In this document: one piece after another, positions 21,021 through 32,947 of the stretch
Numbering within the stretch: position 1 is the first letter of the stretch
Layout of the letters: every line of letters begins with the position of its first letter
DNA from: Cristatella mucedo
Taxonomy: Eukaryota > Bryozoa > Phylactolaemata > Cristatellidae
Direction: 5' to 3'
Assembly (NCBI GenBank): GCA_009760855.2
Contig: WPIO01000162.1
Coordinates: 64,001 to 124,000 of the forward strand
Length of the DNA stretch: 60,000 nt
Notes under the pieces: model-generated
What the model was told of the DNA's origin: nothing
Databases searched by the model: none
The model's input: only the letters and a program-made list of their open reading frames with translations
Made by a program: the position numbers and the translations under genes

Positions 21021-22269
21021 CTGTATTTTTTTTACCGTAATAGAACATGAAGTTATTGCTTTTACTGCTGCAACTGTCCCGATAATCGCCAGAAAATCAT
21101 ATAACGACTTTTGTAACCCTAGTCCTCTGAAATGGTTCTAAGCTTCTCAAGCTATGGGTAAGGCACTAACTAAATAAAAGCTCTCCAGCATCTATTCCGA
21201 TTCCTAGCCTTGATATTAGTGTAAATGATTTCCTGCAAACTTTCTGAGCCCATTAATTACAAGCAGGTAGGGAAATTCTCATTTAGGGAATGATCTAGAT
21301 GCAAAAATAGCAGAATTGTTGACAAATTCGACTTTTGAAAATTTTAACTTATTCTTCTCCCAGCGATCCGAATGTTATAGCTATAGAATTACATTGTTTT
21401 CAAATGTATCAATATTCTTGCATTAAATAACGATCACTTTAATATGAAAGCTTGGATACACAAGTTCAAAGTAGCTTGCCAGCCAATGTAAGTCACAGAT
21501 TTCTAGGCATCAATTAAGGCTGATAACCAAATCTTTCTTTGAAGTGTTCCCATCAAGTGCAAACGTCTCTCGTCACTTCTCTCATTTACTTTCGTTACTT
21601 AGCACTATCGTGGTTTTCAAATACGTGTAAACTCATTAAAAAGTTAATTAAGACAGTAAAAATAGTACAGGGCATGCTCGGTTGTCTGAGTGAATTACAT
21701 TACAATTGAACTAAAAAGCTACTGTACATATAAACTGCATGCATTTTACATTTACATTACATTACATACCCTACATTTTTGAGCATCCGCAAAACCCTTT
21801 AATTTTAGGTGCAGCTGCTCGACTACTCTTTGTAATTCACACAAAATATTTTTGCGTACATCTCTGTATTTTCATCGCATTATTTCAAACAAGATTCACT
21901 ATTTTATGGGTAAGTTGCTGCCGTAAGAACTGTGTTCCTTATTAAATGCAAATGCACAATGATTGTATGATATTTATAACATGTAGTATGTTTCATTTTT
22001 TTTATTTTGTCTACTGTATTGGATCATGCGAGTCTAAGTGCGATTAGGGACGTTTTTTCCATGTTCAGAATATGCTATGAATATTTAAAAGCAAACGCAC
22101 ATGAACTATGAAACAGTTGACAATGCACTAAAAGCTAAAATACTCTATTTTAAAATGAAGAATTTTGCAATGCCAAAATTCACTTATCGAAGTCCATGCC
22201 TATCAATCCAGCGTCAGGAACTGACAAGCACAATAAACGGGAGACGACTGCGAAAACTGTGTCTTGACG
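21021..22269. other. AT-rich unassigned sequence
   Basis: No gene or repeat supported. The 80-aa frame at 22101-22343 has no recognisable domain and overlaps a dispersed repeat at its end. Confidence 0.35.
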
Positions 22270-22745
22270 AATGGAAGAAGTCTTGTGTTCAGCATCCGCG
22301 TGGAAGATATATTGACCGACCTGTATGCCAAATCAGTCTATGAAAGGTTTACCTTACTGGACATTTGTATACTGTCCTGCAGTATCATTGCAAAGGTGCA
22401 CCTCTTGTTTTAAGCGGATCGCCTAAATAGCAGCATTTGATGGCCAAGCTTCAGCAATATGGAGTCTGGCTACCGGAAGTGTCTTTCTACGGGAAGTCTA
22501 TTTGCAATCTATTAGGTCGCGTTATGTGATGAAAACCTTCTACAGGCATATCAGGCGCGGAGATTTAGCTCACCAGTGGCAGCAGTTTTTGTCTCTCACA
22601 TCGTACATCATGTATGTAGTACTGCAAACTATTAACGTACACGGTCGTCAGTGATTGCTACACAAGGACCTTTCAGACTTGGCCCAAGGACCAAGGTGAA
22701 GAGCAAGCACCAGCCTCCGAAACGAATTCGCTTGCATGTTTCTAA
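22270..22745 (+). repeat. Dispersed repeat R1, copy 1
   Basis: It aligns loosely and colinearly with 37555-38045 on the same strand. Shared blocks include ATTGACYGRCC, TGATGGCCAAG, AAAACCTTMTACA, GACTCACCAGT/GCTCACCAGT, GTARTACTGCAMAC and a terminal GAAAACGAATTCGCT-like motif. No family could be assigned. Confidence 0.5.
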
Positions 22746-23888
22746 CCGAGCACAATATTCGATAAGCTTAGAGAATGAGATCTTTAAATTTTAGCTAATA
22801 CTTATGCTAGTACCTTTATGTGTAGTAGTTATCTCACTAAATTTGGGAGGAGAAAGTTACACCATGTGCATGGATTACATCAGTCTGTCCGGATCTGTCC
22901 AAAGGGACATCTTTACTGTTTTTGGTCTCCGTGCTGTTTTGAGTGAATGCCACCTTTTAATGAAGAGATCATTTGAACGTTATGCTATCTCATGCCAGAT
23001 CCTATGAAAGCATATCTTTAGTAACTTTAATCAACTCGGCCGATTGAAAGTCTCGCTCGATCCACAAATACCATGTCCCAGTCTTTCTTTAATTTAATCT
23101 TTACTGAATAGATGCCAGTATGCATGGACATGTTGAGGTCAACCTACTTTTCATAATTTCGTCGATAGCATAAACATACAGTGCCAATGCGACCAAGTCC
23201 TTCAAGTGACAGCTGTAACTTAATTCATTAGACTACAGCCAAGAATCTTCTAAAGCTCCTAATTTGGCATGGCAAGCAGTCACTTCGGTTTGAGAAGATT
23301 CATTTCAGCCAATAGCATACGTATTTTTAATCCTTAAAATTAAATGGAACTCTTTGCAAATATGCTTAGCGATTTAAAATTACAGTGGCAAGCAAATTCG
23401 CATGATTCTCACGCTGTAAAGAATAAATTAAACAACACCTTTGCGTATTCACCATCATCCATAATGAGTGCGACTGTCAATGAGCCTTTGAATCCCACTG
23501 CAAGCACTGGTAACAATCAGGTTCTTCTGTCGCTATATAATTTCCCGCTGTGGAATGGTCAACCTTTAGGCAAGCTAGTTTGGAACACAGACTAAGCAAA
23601 TTGGAATTAAAAAAATGAGCAAGTAAGTTAAAAACCCAGACTGGAAACAAGATTTTTCTTAAAATATGTACATTGAAGAAATAAAAGTCAATTGCATGAG
23701 TATAAATATACACGGTCTGCTGCATACTGAGCGATTGAAGAAAATATGTGAAGAGACAGATCAGTGTAAATCATATAATTTCTAAATCAGCCTTAGTGAC
23801 TTAATAACAATCAGGTAAACAGCTTCAATGGCCGGCTGCGATTTAAACTAACTTAATGTTAAACAATGCATTTCTGATAGAAGTCGTT
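22746..23888. other. AT-rich unassigned sequence
   Basis: Contains small frames (22804-23007, 23344-23595) without recognisable protein features. Confidence 0.35.
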
Positions 23889-23977
23889 GTATACATATAT
23901 ATGTATATATATATTCACATATATATATATATATATTCACATATATATATATATATATTCACATATATATATATATT

Positions 23978-24020
<43 letters not shown>
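23889..24020. repeat. (TA)n with periodic TTCACA interruptions
   Basis: TA dinucleotides are interrupted by TTCACA at intervals of about 20-24 bp, four times, before ending in pure TA. The regular spacing suggests a higher-order minisatellite-like unit. Confidence 0.9.
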
Positions 24021-24023
<3 letters not shown>

Positions 24024-24292
24024 AAGTCAGTGACTGCAACAGTCAAACCAGCAATATCGCCTTTACGGCACCAACCGACTATCCTGATTCAGCCAGAACA
24101 AAACAGTGTCAGTTATACAAGATACAGATATTCAAGATACAGCTAAGACCTGTTGAAAGTTATTCTGATTGTTATTTGACCGTAGCTCGTAAGAAATTAC
24201 GTGCCTATTGATATCCAAACGCTTATCGCTTCGGGCTGCTGGGTCTCCCACACTGGCACCTAAATTGGCTATGCTGGCAGCTTGTAACCTGC

Positions 24293-26654
24293 ATGTTAGT
24301 TATGAGCCAGGTCCGCTCATTTCTTGACTGTCTGGAGAATTTTGGTTTGACCCAACACGTTAATCATAGCACCCACGTTGGTGGCCACATTCTAGATCTC
24401 ATGATCACTAAGGATGTCCTCCCCACTGACTTTGTGGTGTTCCCACTGACCCTCTCAGATCATTGTTCGGTCTCGTTTACTGTTCCTGCTCCCTCGTATG
24501 CACAGGGCAATGTCGGATTTGCCGATCGACGTAACTTACAAAGCATTGACGTGAAAAAGTTTTTGAAATCTGTTTGTGATGCAGATCTTCTTGATCTGCA
24601 TTCAGACTCGACCGGCACCCTCGATACCCTCACTTATGCGATGAACATGACACTCAGGAGTGCTCTTGACAAGCATGCTCCCGTTCGCTCAATCCGTGTT
24701 CAAAGTCGTCAAGATTCCTTTCAATTTACAACAAAACTCCATAAGATGCGCCGTGTTAAGCGCAGGATGGAACGTCGTTTCAAGAAATCGGGGTTTGATG
24801 CAGTTCAAGTCAGTTTCAAAGACTTCCTTCGAGTTTACAACCGAAAGCTTAACAAACCAGGGCTTCTTTTTTCATTAGAAAGCTGAATTCCTGCCACTCG
24901 GAAACTAAACAGATTTATAAGACAGTAAACCATGTACTGGCCAATGCTGTGAGGTCTGACTCCCCAGATATTAAGGGCTCAGCCGAAAAGTTTTCAGCCT
25001 TCTTTACTGAAAAAATTGTGCGCATTCGTGCCTCCATTAAGCCCCCTCCGACCAAAGAGATCGCCGTTCCTCAACCTGTGACCTTCCTTAAAAGGTTTTC
25101 CGATGATTCTGCCTGTGATGTGGCTGCCTTAATAAGGTCTAGCAAAAAGAGCTCGTCTCCTGAAGACCCCATACCTTCATCTCTGTGGTCTTCACTGTCA
25201 GACCAACTTAGCCCTGCCATAACCAAGATTTTTAATGCTTCTTTGGGAAAAGGGGTCGTCCCCAAGTCTTTCAAATCGGCAATCGTTAGACCTATTCTTA
25301 AAAAGCCTGGATTAGACACAGAGGTCCTTGCAAACTATCGTCCAGTTTTCCTTCTTCCATTATTATCAAAGATTCAAGAACAAATTGTTGCTAAGCAGCT
25401 AGTTGAACATATTGAAAAAAATGGAATGTCAGAAACATTTCAATCAGGGTTCAAGAGGCAGCACTCTCCTGAAACTGCTCTCCTACGTGTTAACAATGAC
25501 ATTCTACGTGGCAACGACGACGGGAAAGTCACTGCACTAGCTCTGCTAGATCTGTCTGCTGCCTTTGACACCATTGATCACGAAGTTACGCTTGAACGAT
25601 TGAGAACAACGATCGGTCTGGCAGATGAAGCACTGGCGTCATTTAATTCATACTTGTCTGATCTTGTTCAATCCGTATCGTGTGGGGGTCAGGTCTCAGA
25701 CACGAGAAGGGTCACCTGTGGAGTCCCTCAAGGGTCTGTACTCGGTCCCTTGCTGTTCTCCATTTATACACAACCTCTGGGAAAAGTGATTAAGGCCCAC
25801 GGAATAGGATATCACTTCTATGCTGACGATACTCAGTTGTATTTGTCATTTAAACCGTCGGAATCTGCTGCAGCAACTGAGAAATTGAATGCTTGCCTTG
25901 CCGATATTCGATCCTGGATGTCGGAAAACTTCCTGAAATTAAATGACGATAAAACTGAACTACTGCTCATAGGACACCCTAAACGTGTGGCTGGATTAAA
26001 AGGCTTTACTGTTCTAATAGGTGATGCCATTGTGCGACCTTCACCACGTGCTCGTAATTTAGGTGTCGTGTTCGACAGCTGCCTCGATTTCAAAAGCTTC
26101 ATTCAGAAGACTGCCTCTACAGCTAGCCATCACATCCGATCCGTATCCAAGATTAGGAGCGGTCTCCCACAGTGGCTTGTAAAAAATTTAACTAGCTCTT
26201 TAGTTCTGTCTCGGCTTGATTATTGTAATTCCCTTTTGGCTAGGCTGCCAAAGAAAACTATTAGACCACTACAGCGGACTATGAATGTGGCTGCAAGGCT
26301 GGTCTTCAAGTCCCAGCGGTTTGAGCACGTGTCACCTTGCTAAAAGAGCTAGGATGGTTGCCGGTTGAGCAAAGGATACAGCCCAAAGTTCTTACGCTGA
26401 CCCACAAGACCCGCCACGGCTTGGCTCCTTCGTACCTAGCTGAACTGCTGCACCAGTTTCAGCCTGTCCGTGCCCTCAGGTCCTGTGTGGACAATAAATT
26501 AGTCGTCCCATTCCTCCGCTTAAAGACAGTTGGCGACAGAGGCTTTAGCTCTGCAGGTCCTAGGCTGTGGAACTCGCTTCCACAATTCTTGAGCAACGAC
26601 AACTACTCTCCTACTGCCGACTATGGCACATGCTTTCCAGCGGTCCTGAGCTGA
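24293..26654 (+). pseudogene. LINE B ORF2 (endonuclease C-terminus + reverse transcriptase), two frameshifts
   Basis: The encoded protein would nick target DNA and copy the element's RNA at the nick. Frame 1 (24293-24886) has the end of an APE-type endonuclease, with the LDLMIT and SDH motifs near residues 35 and 55. Frame 2 (24949-26343, 464 codons) has the RT fingers and palm: KPGL...NYRPV, the [13 protein letters not shown] motif A, GVPQGSVLGPLLF, and the catalytic YADD at 25819-25830. FLKLNDDKTELL and SRLDYCNSLL follow. Frame 3 (26337-26654) has LGWLPVEQRI and the C-terminus. Changes of frame between 24886 and 24949 and near 26340 inactivate it. The motif set fits the L2 clade of non-LTR elements. 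Confidence 0.85.
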
Positions 26655-26853
26655 TACTTCTATGCTACTCACTACCTCAACGGCTCTCCTGACTCTGCTA
26701 TGCATCCCACTTTCTCTTTGTTGCATCAGTCGAAGTCTGTTGGCTACCGAATGCGTACCGAAAGCCGCTTAGCCTGTGAGTGGGCTATACAAAACTCTCC
26801 TGCGTAGCACCCGCATAGTCTTTATGACTTTGTGGAGTTACAGACGGAGATAC
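24293..26853 (+). mobile_element. LINE B, best copy (L2-type non-LTR retrotransposon)
   Basis: About 2.56 kb: the end of the endonuclease domain, the complete reverse transcriptase domain, the ORF2 C-terminus and a ~200-bp 3' UTR ending GGAGATACAT. Other copies continue into (ATTAC)n; this one has no clear tail. The N-terminal endonuclease and 5' UTR are missing, as expected of 5' truncation. Family B copies elsewhere in the window (205-950, 10450-10985, 11692/12755-12955, 13588-13912, 40765-41430, 54630-55053, and within the LDLa units) are all 3' fragments. Confidence 0.85.
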
Positions 26854-27129
26854 ATCGTCTGTTCATCAGCGGTTATAGCTTCGTCATCGTAGATCAAATG
26901 CATTCCTAGATATTAGTGTTGTTGCCAAGATTCATGAACTATGCATTAACAAAAGAATAGCACCCTGTAGCCGCCGCGGTGGCTAGAACCGCAGGTCAGA
27001 AGCCCCTCGTTAGGCTTGAGCTGAGAGCTGAGTACCCGCTCGTTTGGTATTCCTAGCATTGTCTCGAACCGCTCACACGCTCCCCCACATGCGTCGCAGT
27101 TAATCTCTCTAACTTAGTGGTCAGTAGAC
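26854..27129. other. Unassigned spacer between LINE B and LINE A
   Basis: CCGCCGCGGTGGCTAGAACC at 26971-26990 resembles the start of tRNA-derived SINE heads in other animals, but no B box follows at the right distance. Nothing else is recognised. Confidence 0.3.
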
Positions 27130-30100
27130 CTGTTGTAACTCCATCGGCCAGACTTAACGCTTGACTTTGGAATCCTTCCTCAATGTTCAATAAACCTGTG
27201 GTACTAAGCGACCTTATTTCTGAAAATAGTCTCGACCAGCTCGCCCTAACTGAAACTTGGCTAAAATCTATAAACTGCCCGACAATAAAAGAGGCTACCC
27301 CATCTGGTTTTGTGTTCTTTCACACACATAGATCAATCAAAACTGGAGGTGAAGTAGCTATTACCGTACTTCGAAATTAAACTTCAAGCCATTTGCAGTA
27401 CCATCGAAGCAGTCTTTTGAATCAATTGTCTTGGTCTCATCTGAAAACAAGCTACCGATCGTGGCATTATTCTGTCGCCCACCAGGTACCAAATCCTTCA
27501 TTATCTCAGATTTCTTTGATCTCATTTCGATTCTGTGTGCAAGAAATCGATCCTTCCTCGTTGCAAGTGATTTCGACGTACATTTGATAACTTATCTGAT
27601 GCTTTCAGCACCAAATTTCGTCCATTCACTGACTCATCTTGTGGCTCATGAGCATGGCCTTATTCACATCAAGGGTCACACACTCGACCAGATTTTCTCA
27701 TACAACTGCCCTTTGTCATACCCAATTATTACCAAATCATGCTTATCTGACAACATGCAGATCTCACTCAATCTACGGTGTGTGCCTACCTCCTCCTCTA
27801 AAATAACCCGTGAATCGCGAAACCTCAAGACCCTTGACATCGACGCTGTCGGTGCGAGAATACCTGCTTCTCCTCTGCTACCCAGTCCTCCCTTCAATCT
27901 GTCATCATTGGTATATAGCTACAACACGACAGTAGCTGACACGCTCGACGAGTTTGCACCTCTGACAAAGCCCACTGTGCGCCCCCAACCAGACGGCCTA
28001 CCGTTTGCCACAGACATGAAACTAGATGGTCTACAAAGCGAGAACTTGTAAAAGCATACAAAAGATCTGGACTGACTGTAAATCGACAGGTAAATGAAGA
28101 CTACTGTAGGTCGTACCAATAGATCCTAGCAAAGTCCAAGTCTAGCTTCCATAGATACATTGTTGAATCACAGATGCACAATCCAAAAATGCTAGTGTCG
28201 ACGATAAACCATCTCCCCAACCGCTCCCAGATTAGCTCCTAACCTTATGATCCTTGTGATGATCTAGCCGAACGCTTCTCTCGATTGTTTGTGCAGAACA
28301 TAGACAAGATCTGGGAATCCATGCCTGCGATAACAAAATCCCTACTAGAATGCTGTTCCCCGATTCCTTGCTGCACCTCAATGTCTACTTTAAAGCAGGT
28401 CACTAGTGATCTCGTCCTGAAGTTCGTATTTCAATCAAAGAAGACAACATGTCCTCTGGACTCTATACCTGCTGTCATGCTCCTACATTGCATTGATCTG
28501 CTGCTGCTACCATGCATAACTAACATCATTAATATGTCATTAGCCTCAGGTCATGTCCCTGCACCTTTCGAAAAGCTGTGGTCAGGCCACTTCTCAAGAA
28601 AGCGACACTAGACCAAGAGAACTTAAGCAACTACCGCCCAGTATCGCTTCTACCATTCCTATCAAAGACGCTGGAACCGGTCGAGGCGGACCAGCTGAAC
28701 TTAAATATCGAAACCTCACATCTTGCTAGTAAGTTTCAGTCTGGCTTTAGAGCTAATCACTCCACAGAGTAAGCATTGCTTAGGGTATACAATGACCTAC
28801 TTAGGAATGCAGACACGGGTAGAGTGTCTTTGCGTGTTTTGCTCAACCTTTCAGCAGCTTTTGATACCATCGATCACGAAGTTCTTCTAGAGCGCCTCTC
28901 ATCTCGCCGGGGCATCACTGGCAATGCTCTGCAGTGGTTCAGGTCCTATCTCAGTGGACGACTACAGAGTATTGACGTGAAGGGACAAAGATCATCTGAG
29001 GTACCTGTGAAATATGGGGTACCTCAGGGCTCCGTGTAAGGTCCGGTTCTTTTCACGGTTTATACTCTCCCTCTTGCTGATGTGATTGTCAAGGGCAATC
29101 TAGGTTTTCACTTCTATGCGGATGACACTCAGTTGTACCTTTGCTTTGATCCCTCCCAGCCTTCGAGCACCTCAAATTTTCTCAACTCACTTGCTGTATG
29201 CATTGATGACATCAGCACATGGATGTCAGGAAATTTTCTTAAACTAAACGATGATAAAACTAGCTTACTTGTTATGGACAAACCCAGTGTGATTCACAAA
29301 TTGGAAAGGCGGACGCTCAAAATTGGCTCTGCCAGGATATCTCCTGTTGATTCAGCTCGAAACATAGGTGTCATATTCCAAAGCGACCTCTCGTTAGACG
29401 ACCATATCAGCTCCACAGTCAAATCTGCCTATTTTCAGCTCCATAACATTGCTAAAATTCGGGCTTGTTTAGATAAGGATACCACGTCCATGGTGGTCCA
29501 TGCATTCGTGACATCCCGTCTCGACTTCTGCAACTCACTGCTTACTGGCTTACCAGCATATGCGATCAGGCGATTGCAGCTGGTGCAAAACTCTGAAGCT
29601 AGGCTTGTCTGTCGTAAGCTTCGCAGTTGCCACATTACTCCACTTCTCGCCGACCTGCACTGGCTACCAGTCAAGCAAAGGATTCACTTCAAGGTTTTGT
29701 CGCTCACTTTTAGGTCCCAATCATTCTATGGCTCCAATCTATCTCTCAGATATACTACCCCATCAGGCCAAGCATCGTACCACCAGCTCTTCAGAATCCA
29801 ACAGTCTACAAATACCCAGTGCAAACAGAGCTTTTAATCCTTAGGAGAAAATGCATTTAGCTCGTATGCTCTCAAAGCCTGGAACTCCCTCCCGATCTGC
29901 GTCAGAACATCCGCTGACCTGGCCACATTCAAAGAGAACTTCAAAACACACCTATTTAGGACACCATTTTGTGGGTCCCTGTAATCCAACCTTCATGTGC
30001 TCATGCCTGCTGACAATGTGCATGCTGCCACTAACCAAATTTGCATGCTGACCCTATGCATGTCACCCCTAACAATGTGATTCATTTTCTTTGTCTATCA

Positions 30101-30218
30101 AGCATGATATTACTCACCATTCAATTGCGTTTCCCTTTGCAGCAAATGTAAAGTGCCTAGAGAGAGATTGAGTTCTCTAAGGGCGCTTTATTAAGTGCAT
30201 TATTATCATTATTATTAA
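27130..30218 (+). mobile_element. LINE A, longest copy (L2-type non-LTR retrotransposon)
   Basis: About 3.1 kb, running from the start of the endonuclease domain to the 3' tail (ATTATTATCATTATTATT, ~30200-30217). The 3' UTR (29840-30200) carries the TGCATGCTGACCC repeats and the AGCGCC...GAGATTGAGTTCTC block seen in every LINE A fragment. Upstream of 27130 no ORF1 or 5' UTR is recognisable, so it may be 5' truncated. It gives the reference order for the other LINE A pieces. Confidence 0.85.
27183..29840 (+). pseudogene. LINE A ORF2 (endonuclease + reverse transcriptase), multiply broken
   Basis: Open pieces in all three frames together span a typical L2-type ORF2. 27183-27380 has the endonuclease motif LALTETWL (catalytic Glu). 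27431-28051 covers the rest of the endonuclease and linker. 28285-28611 and 28578-28772 have [10 protein letters not shown]. 28776-29039 has [15 protein letters not shown] and YGVPQGSV. 29082-29837 has the catalytic YADD at 29115-29126, FLKLNDDKTSLL, SRLDFCNSLL and LHWLPVKQRI. Stops interrupt the RT (for example after NHSTE at 28770 and after GVPQGSV at 29037). It cannot make a working enzyme. Confidence 0.85.
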
Positions 30219-30309
30219 CTAAATCGGGAGTAATATGAAATACTATCCATCAGCAAGATCTAAGTCTTGCAATTGAAAATGCAAAATCAGGAAATGGTCC
30301 TGGTTAAGG

Positions 30310-30403
30310 AGGTTCACATATGCCTCGGTGCTCGAGCCCACGACCTCAGTCAGACCTCGGTCGGGGCGAGCATCTTAACCGCTAAACCGAACCAGCTCAG
30401 CAC
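30310..30403 (-). mobile_element. SINE2 copy
   Basis: Read on the minus strand: CTGGTTYGGTTTAGCGGTTAAG (A-box region), GCTCGCCCCGACCGAGG, then a B-box-like segment and ...CATATGTGAACC. It matches SINE2 at 6041-6175, but the LINE A-like 3' tail is absent or lost. Confidence 0.65.
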
Positions 30404-30435
30404 AATTTCTTGAATTATCAATATACATATATAAA

Positions 30436-30505
30436 TGTGCATGTGTTTGTGTGTGTGTGTGTGTGCAAGCTTGTGCGTGTGTGTGTGTGTGTGTTTGTGT
30501 GTGCA
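30436..30505. repeat. (GT)n microsatellite
   Basis: TG dinucleotides in two blocks, separated by a CAAGCTTGTGCG interruption. Confidence 0.9.
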
Positions 30506-30593
30506 TACACATCGCACAAGCTCTACTGTGAGTAAATTATCAAGAATCTCAAGCCTGTACCTCAACTATCTGTAAACACGCATCTCGAGGTTG

Positions 30594-30742
30594 ATAAGGC
30601 GATTGTTTTTAGCGAACTGAATCCTAAGGTCATGGGTCTGAATACTGTGGTTGGCACCGTAATCGCTGCTGCAAGCTGTGGCGATATTCGTAAAGTGTCC
30701 CGTGTTGCTATACAAAAAAGGTTGGTAAATCAGCTAGTACTT
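30594..30742 (+). mobile_element. SINE1, diverged copy
   Basis: AAGGTCATGGGTCTGAATACTG is a degraded B-box region. The body matches SINE1 up to GCTATACAAAAAAGGTTGGTAAATCAGC. The head is poorly preserved. Confidence 0.55.
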
Positions 30743-30745
30743 GTT

Positions 30746-31409
30746 TTGCAGGGGTGATAGCACAATACGTACCTTCGTTACAACGTTGGAACAACAATTG
30801 GTTCAAAGATCGGTTAATTGGTTAATATCAGATAGTCGGCCTTCAGTTCACCTTGGGGGCATAGGCATTTTTTGAAAGATCATTGTTCGTGCTTTCATTT
30901 TTCGTGGAAATAATTGAACTTATAGGACCCGTTTCTGTTTTAGTTATCTACTAACAGTCCCACAAATATTATGAACCTTTACTGGAACTTTAGCCTTAAG
31001 TAAAGAAAATTTGAATCTATTTGTTTTGCCTGAAGGAACACTCTCCGTGATTCGCTAGAACAAAATCGCCGACAGGAAATGAAACTCGGCACCTTGGTCT
31101 AAATTTCACTGAGTCAAGCGATGCATGTATGTTCGTCAGTTAACAGTTCCAGCATTAACTGAATATCGCTTGTTAGTATTAGCAATTTTCAAATAGCTAA
31201 TTACCCATTCCTAATTGAAGTACCGATTATTAGTATACATATCATCCCCGGAGAATGAAATATACGTTCATACGCTTGACGACTAGATGCAATAATAACA
31301 GCAGGTCAAAAATAGTATGACGCTTAATCGAGCCTATATTAGCACACGAGCATTCTACCTGGACTGGAATTTCAGTGCACTCAAGATGACACTAGCCGGT
31401 GCCTCTCAA
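30746..31409. other. Unassigned
   Basis: No gene or repeat is recognised in this AT-rich stretch. Confidence 0.35.
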
Positions 31410-31578
31410 AAATATTAGGTTCTCAGAAAACTCAATTTCGTTCTAATTATTTTATATTTGCTGCAAAGGCTATATGATCCGATCGTGGGTGGTATCATGC
31501 TTGATAAAAATCAAGAGCAACATGGTTAGTGGTGACATGCACAGGGCCAGCATGCAGGCGTGGTTAGTGGCAGCATGT
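31410..31578 (-). mobile_element. LINE A 3' UTR fragment
   Basis: TTCTCAGAAAACTCAATTTCG..., TTTGCTGCAAAGG and GGTGACATGCACAGGGCCAGCATGCA match the minus-strand LINE A 3' UTR. It is diverged and short. Confidence 0.65.
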
Positions 31579-32082
31579 GAGGAGAGGTAGAATCCTGGCC
31601 TAACCACATGACCTACATAACTTTTTTCAATATTAACCCATCGCGATCCTAGAACAACGAATTGCTAAAAATTAGAGTGGAATCGGAGGACATGAAAAAC
31701 ATACTAATAATGTCCTAGAATCAGATATTGGATTTAGGAAAGTTAATAATTAACTACCATATTGTGGTCATTTAAGTTTATACTACATTGATATATGTGA
31801 CTTTTTTTAGCGATGATTTTCCGAGCCTAAGTATCTTATACATACTTTTATCTGCTCTGGCATAACAGGCCTTATTGGTCAGGGTAGGAACTTGGTATCA
31901 CATGGTTAACCGGAATGCATCATGGCTACTTTAGTTGAGGCGACTTGAAGCTGAATGTGTAGGATTTTGGAATAGCTTTGCTGCAGTATTAATCACGAGC
32001 TGCTGTAATCAAAGTTTTTCACTGACCCCTTTTAGAAGCTACAAAGTGTGCAAGCAGAAAACGACACATATGGTTGGCATAT
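31579..32082. other. Unassigned
   Basis: Nothing recognisable in this AT-rich stretch. Confidence 0.35.
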
Positions 32083-32545
32083 AATAATAATAGTAATAAT
32101 AATGCACTTGCAAAAGTTCCCTCAGAGAACTCAATCTCTTTCAAGGCGCTTTACATTTGCTGGAAAAGAAAATGCAATTGAATGGTGAGTAATATCATGC
32201 TTGATAAACAGCATAAATAACATGGTTAGGAGTGACATATATAGGGTCAGCATACAAATATGGTTAGTTGCAGCATGCACAGTGCCAGCACACATAAGTA
32301 CATGAATGACGAATCACAAGGACCTATTAAATGCTCTTCTAAATAGGTGTGTTTTTAAGTTCTAATTAAATATGGTCAAGTCAGGGGATGTTCTGACACA
32401 AGTCGGGAGGGAGTTCCGGGCTTTGTGAGCATACAAACTAAATGCAGGGTCTCCAAATGATTTGAAGTTTGTGCTAGGTATTTTTAGACTGTTGGATTCC
32501 GAAAAGCGGTTGGTACGATGCTTGGCCTGGTGGGGGCATGTAACT
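32083..32545 (-). mobile_element. LINE A 5'-truncated copy with (AAT)n tail
   Basis: The tail (AATAATAATAGTAATAATAAT) is at 32083-32103. The full minus-strand 3' UTR and the end of ORF2 follow, to about 32545. Confidence 0.8.
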
Positions 32546-32947
32546 GTGGATGTAGAGTAGACCTCTATTAATCGAACATCGATTGCACATTGGAGTAGTT
32601 TCAGTTAAAAAATTACGATGTATAAAGCTAACATTAGTTTAATTATGCATTGTACCTTCAGAAAACTTAAGCTTTGTTCGATGGTCGTTTCATATGCTGT
32701 TAGAAATGCAGAACCCCGTTGTTAGTGTTGACACTCACGACACACCTATATATAAAAAGGGGAATTCGAAGAGCAGCATTCGGGCGGGGCCAGGCAAGAG
32801 CTGAAGCCACTATGGATGGAAAAATGGCGTTTTAGCTTTTCAAATATTTTCAAACAGGTTATGTCCTTGCACTAGTCGGGAGTAAACTCCTAGCATTGGG
32901 AGAACACGAATGAAAATATATGACTTCAAAATGCTTTAGACACATTC
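32546..32947. other. Mostly unassigned, with a short LINE A piece
   Basis: 32850-32935 resembles minus-strand LINE A (TTATGTCCTTGCACTAGTCGGGAG, in parts, then GCATTGGGAGAACACGAA). The rest is unrecognised. Confidence 0.4.

Noticed and set aside
23889-24020. CRISPR-like or regulatory array because of regular TTCACA spacing
   Set aside because: The spacers are TA repeats themselves; this is an interrupted microsatellite in an animal genome.
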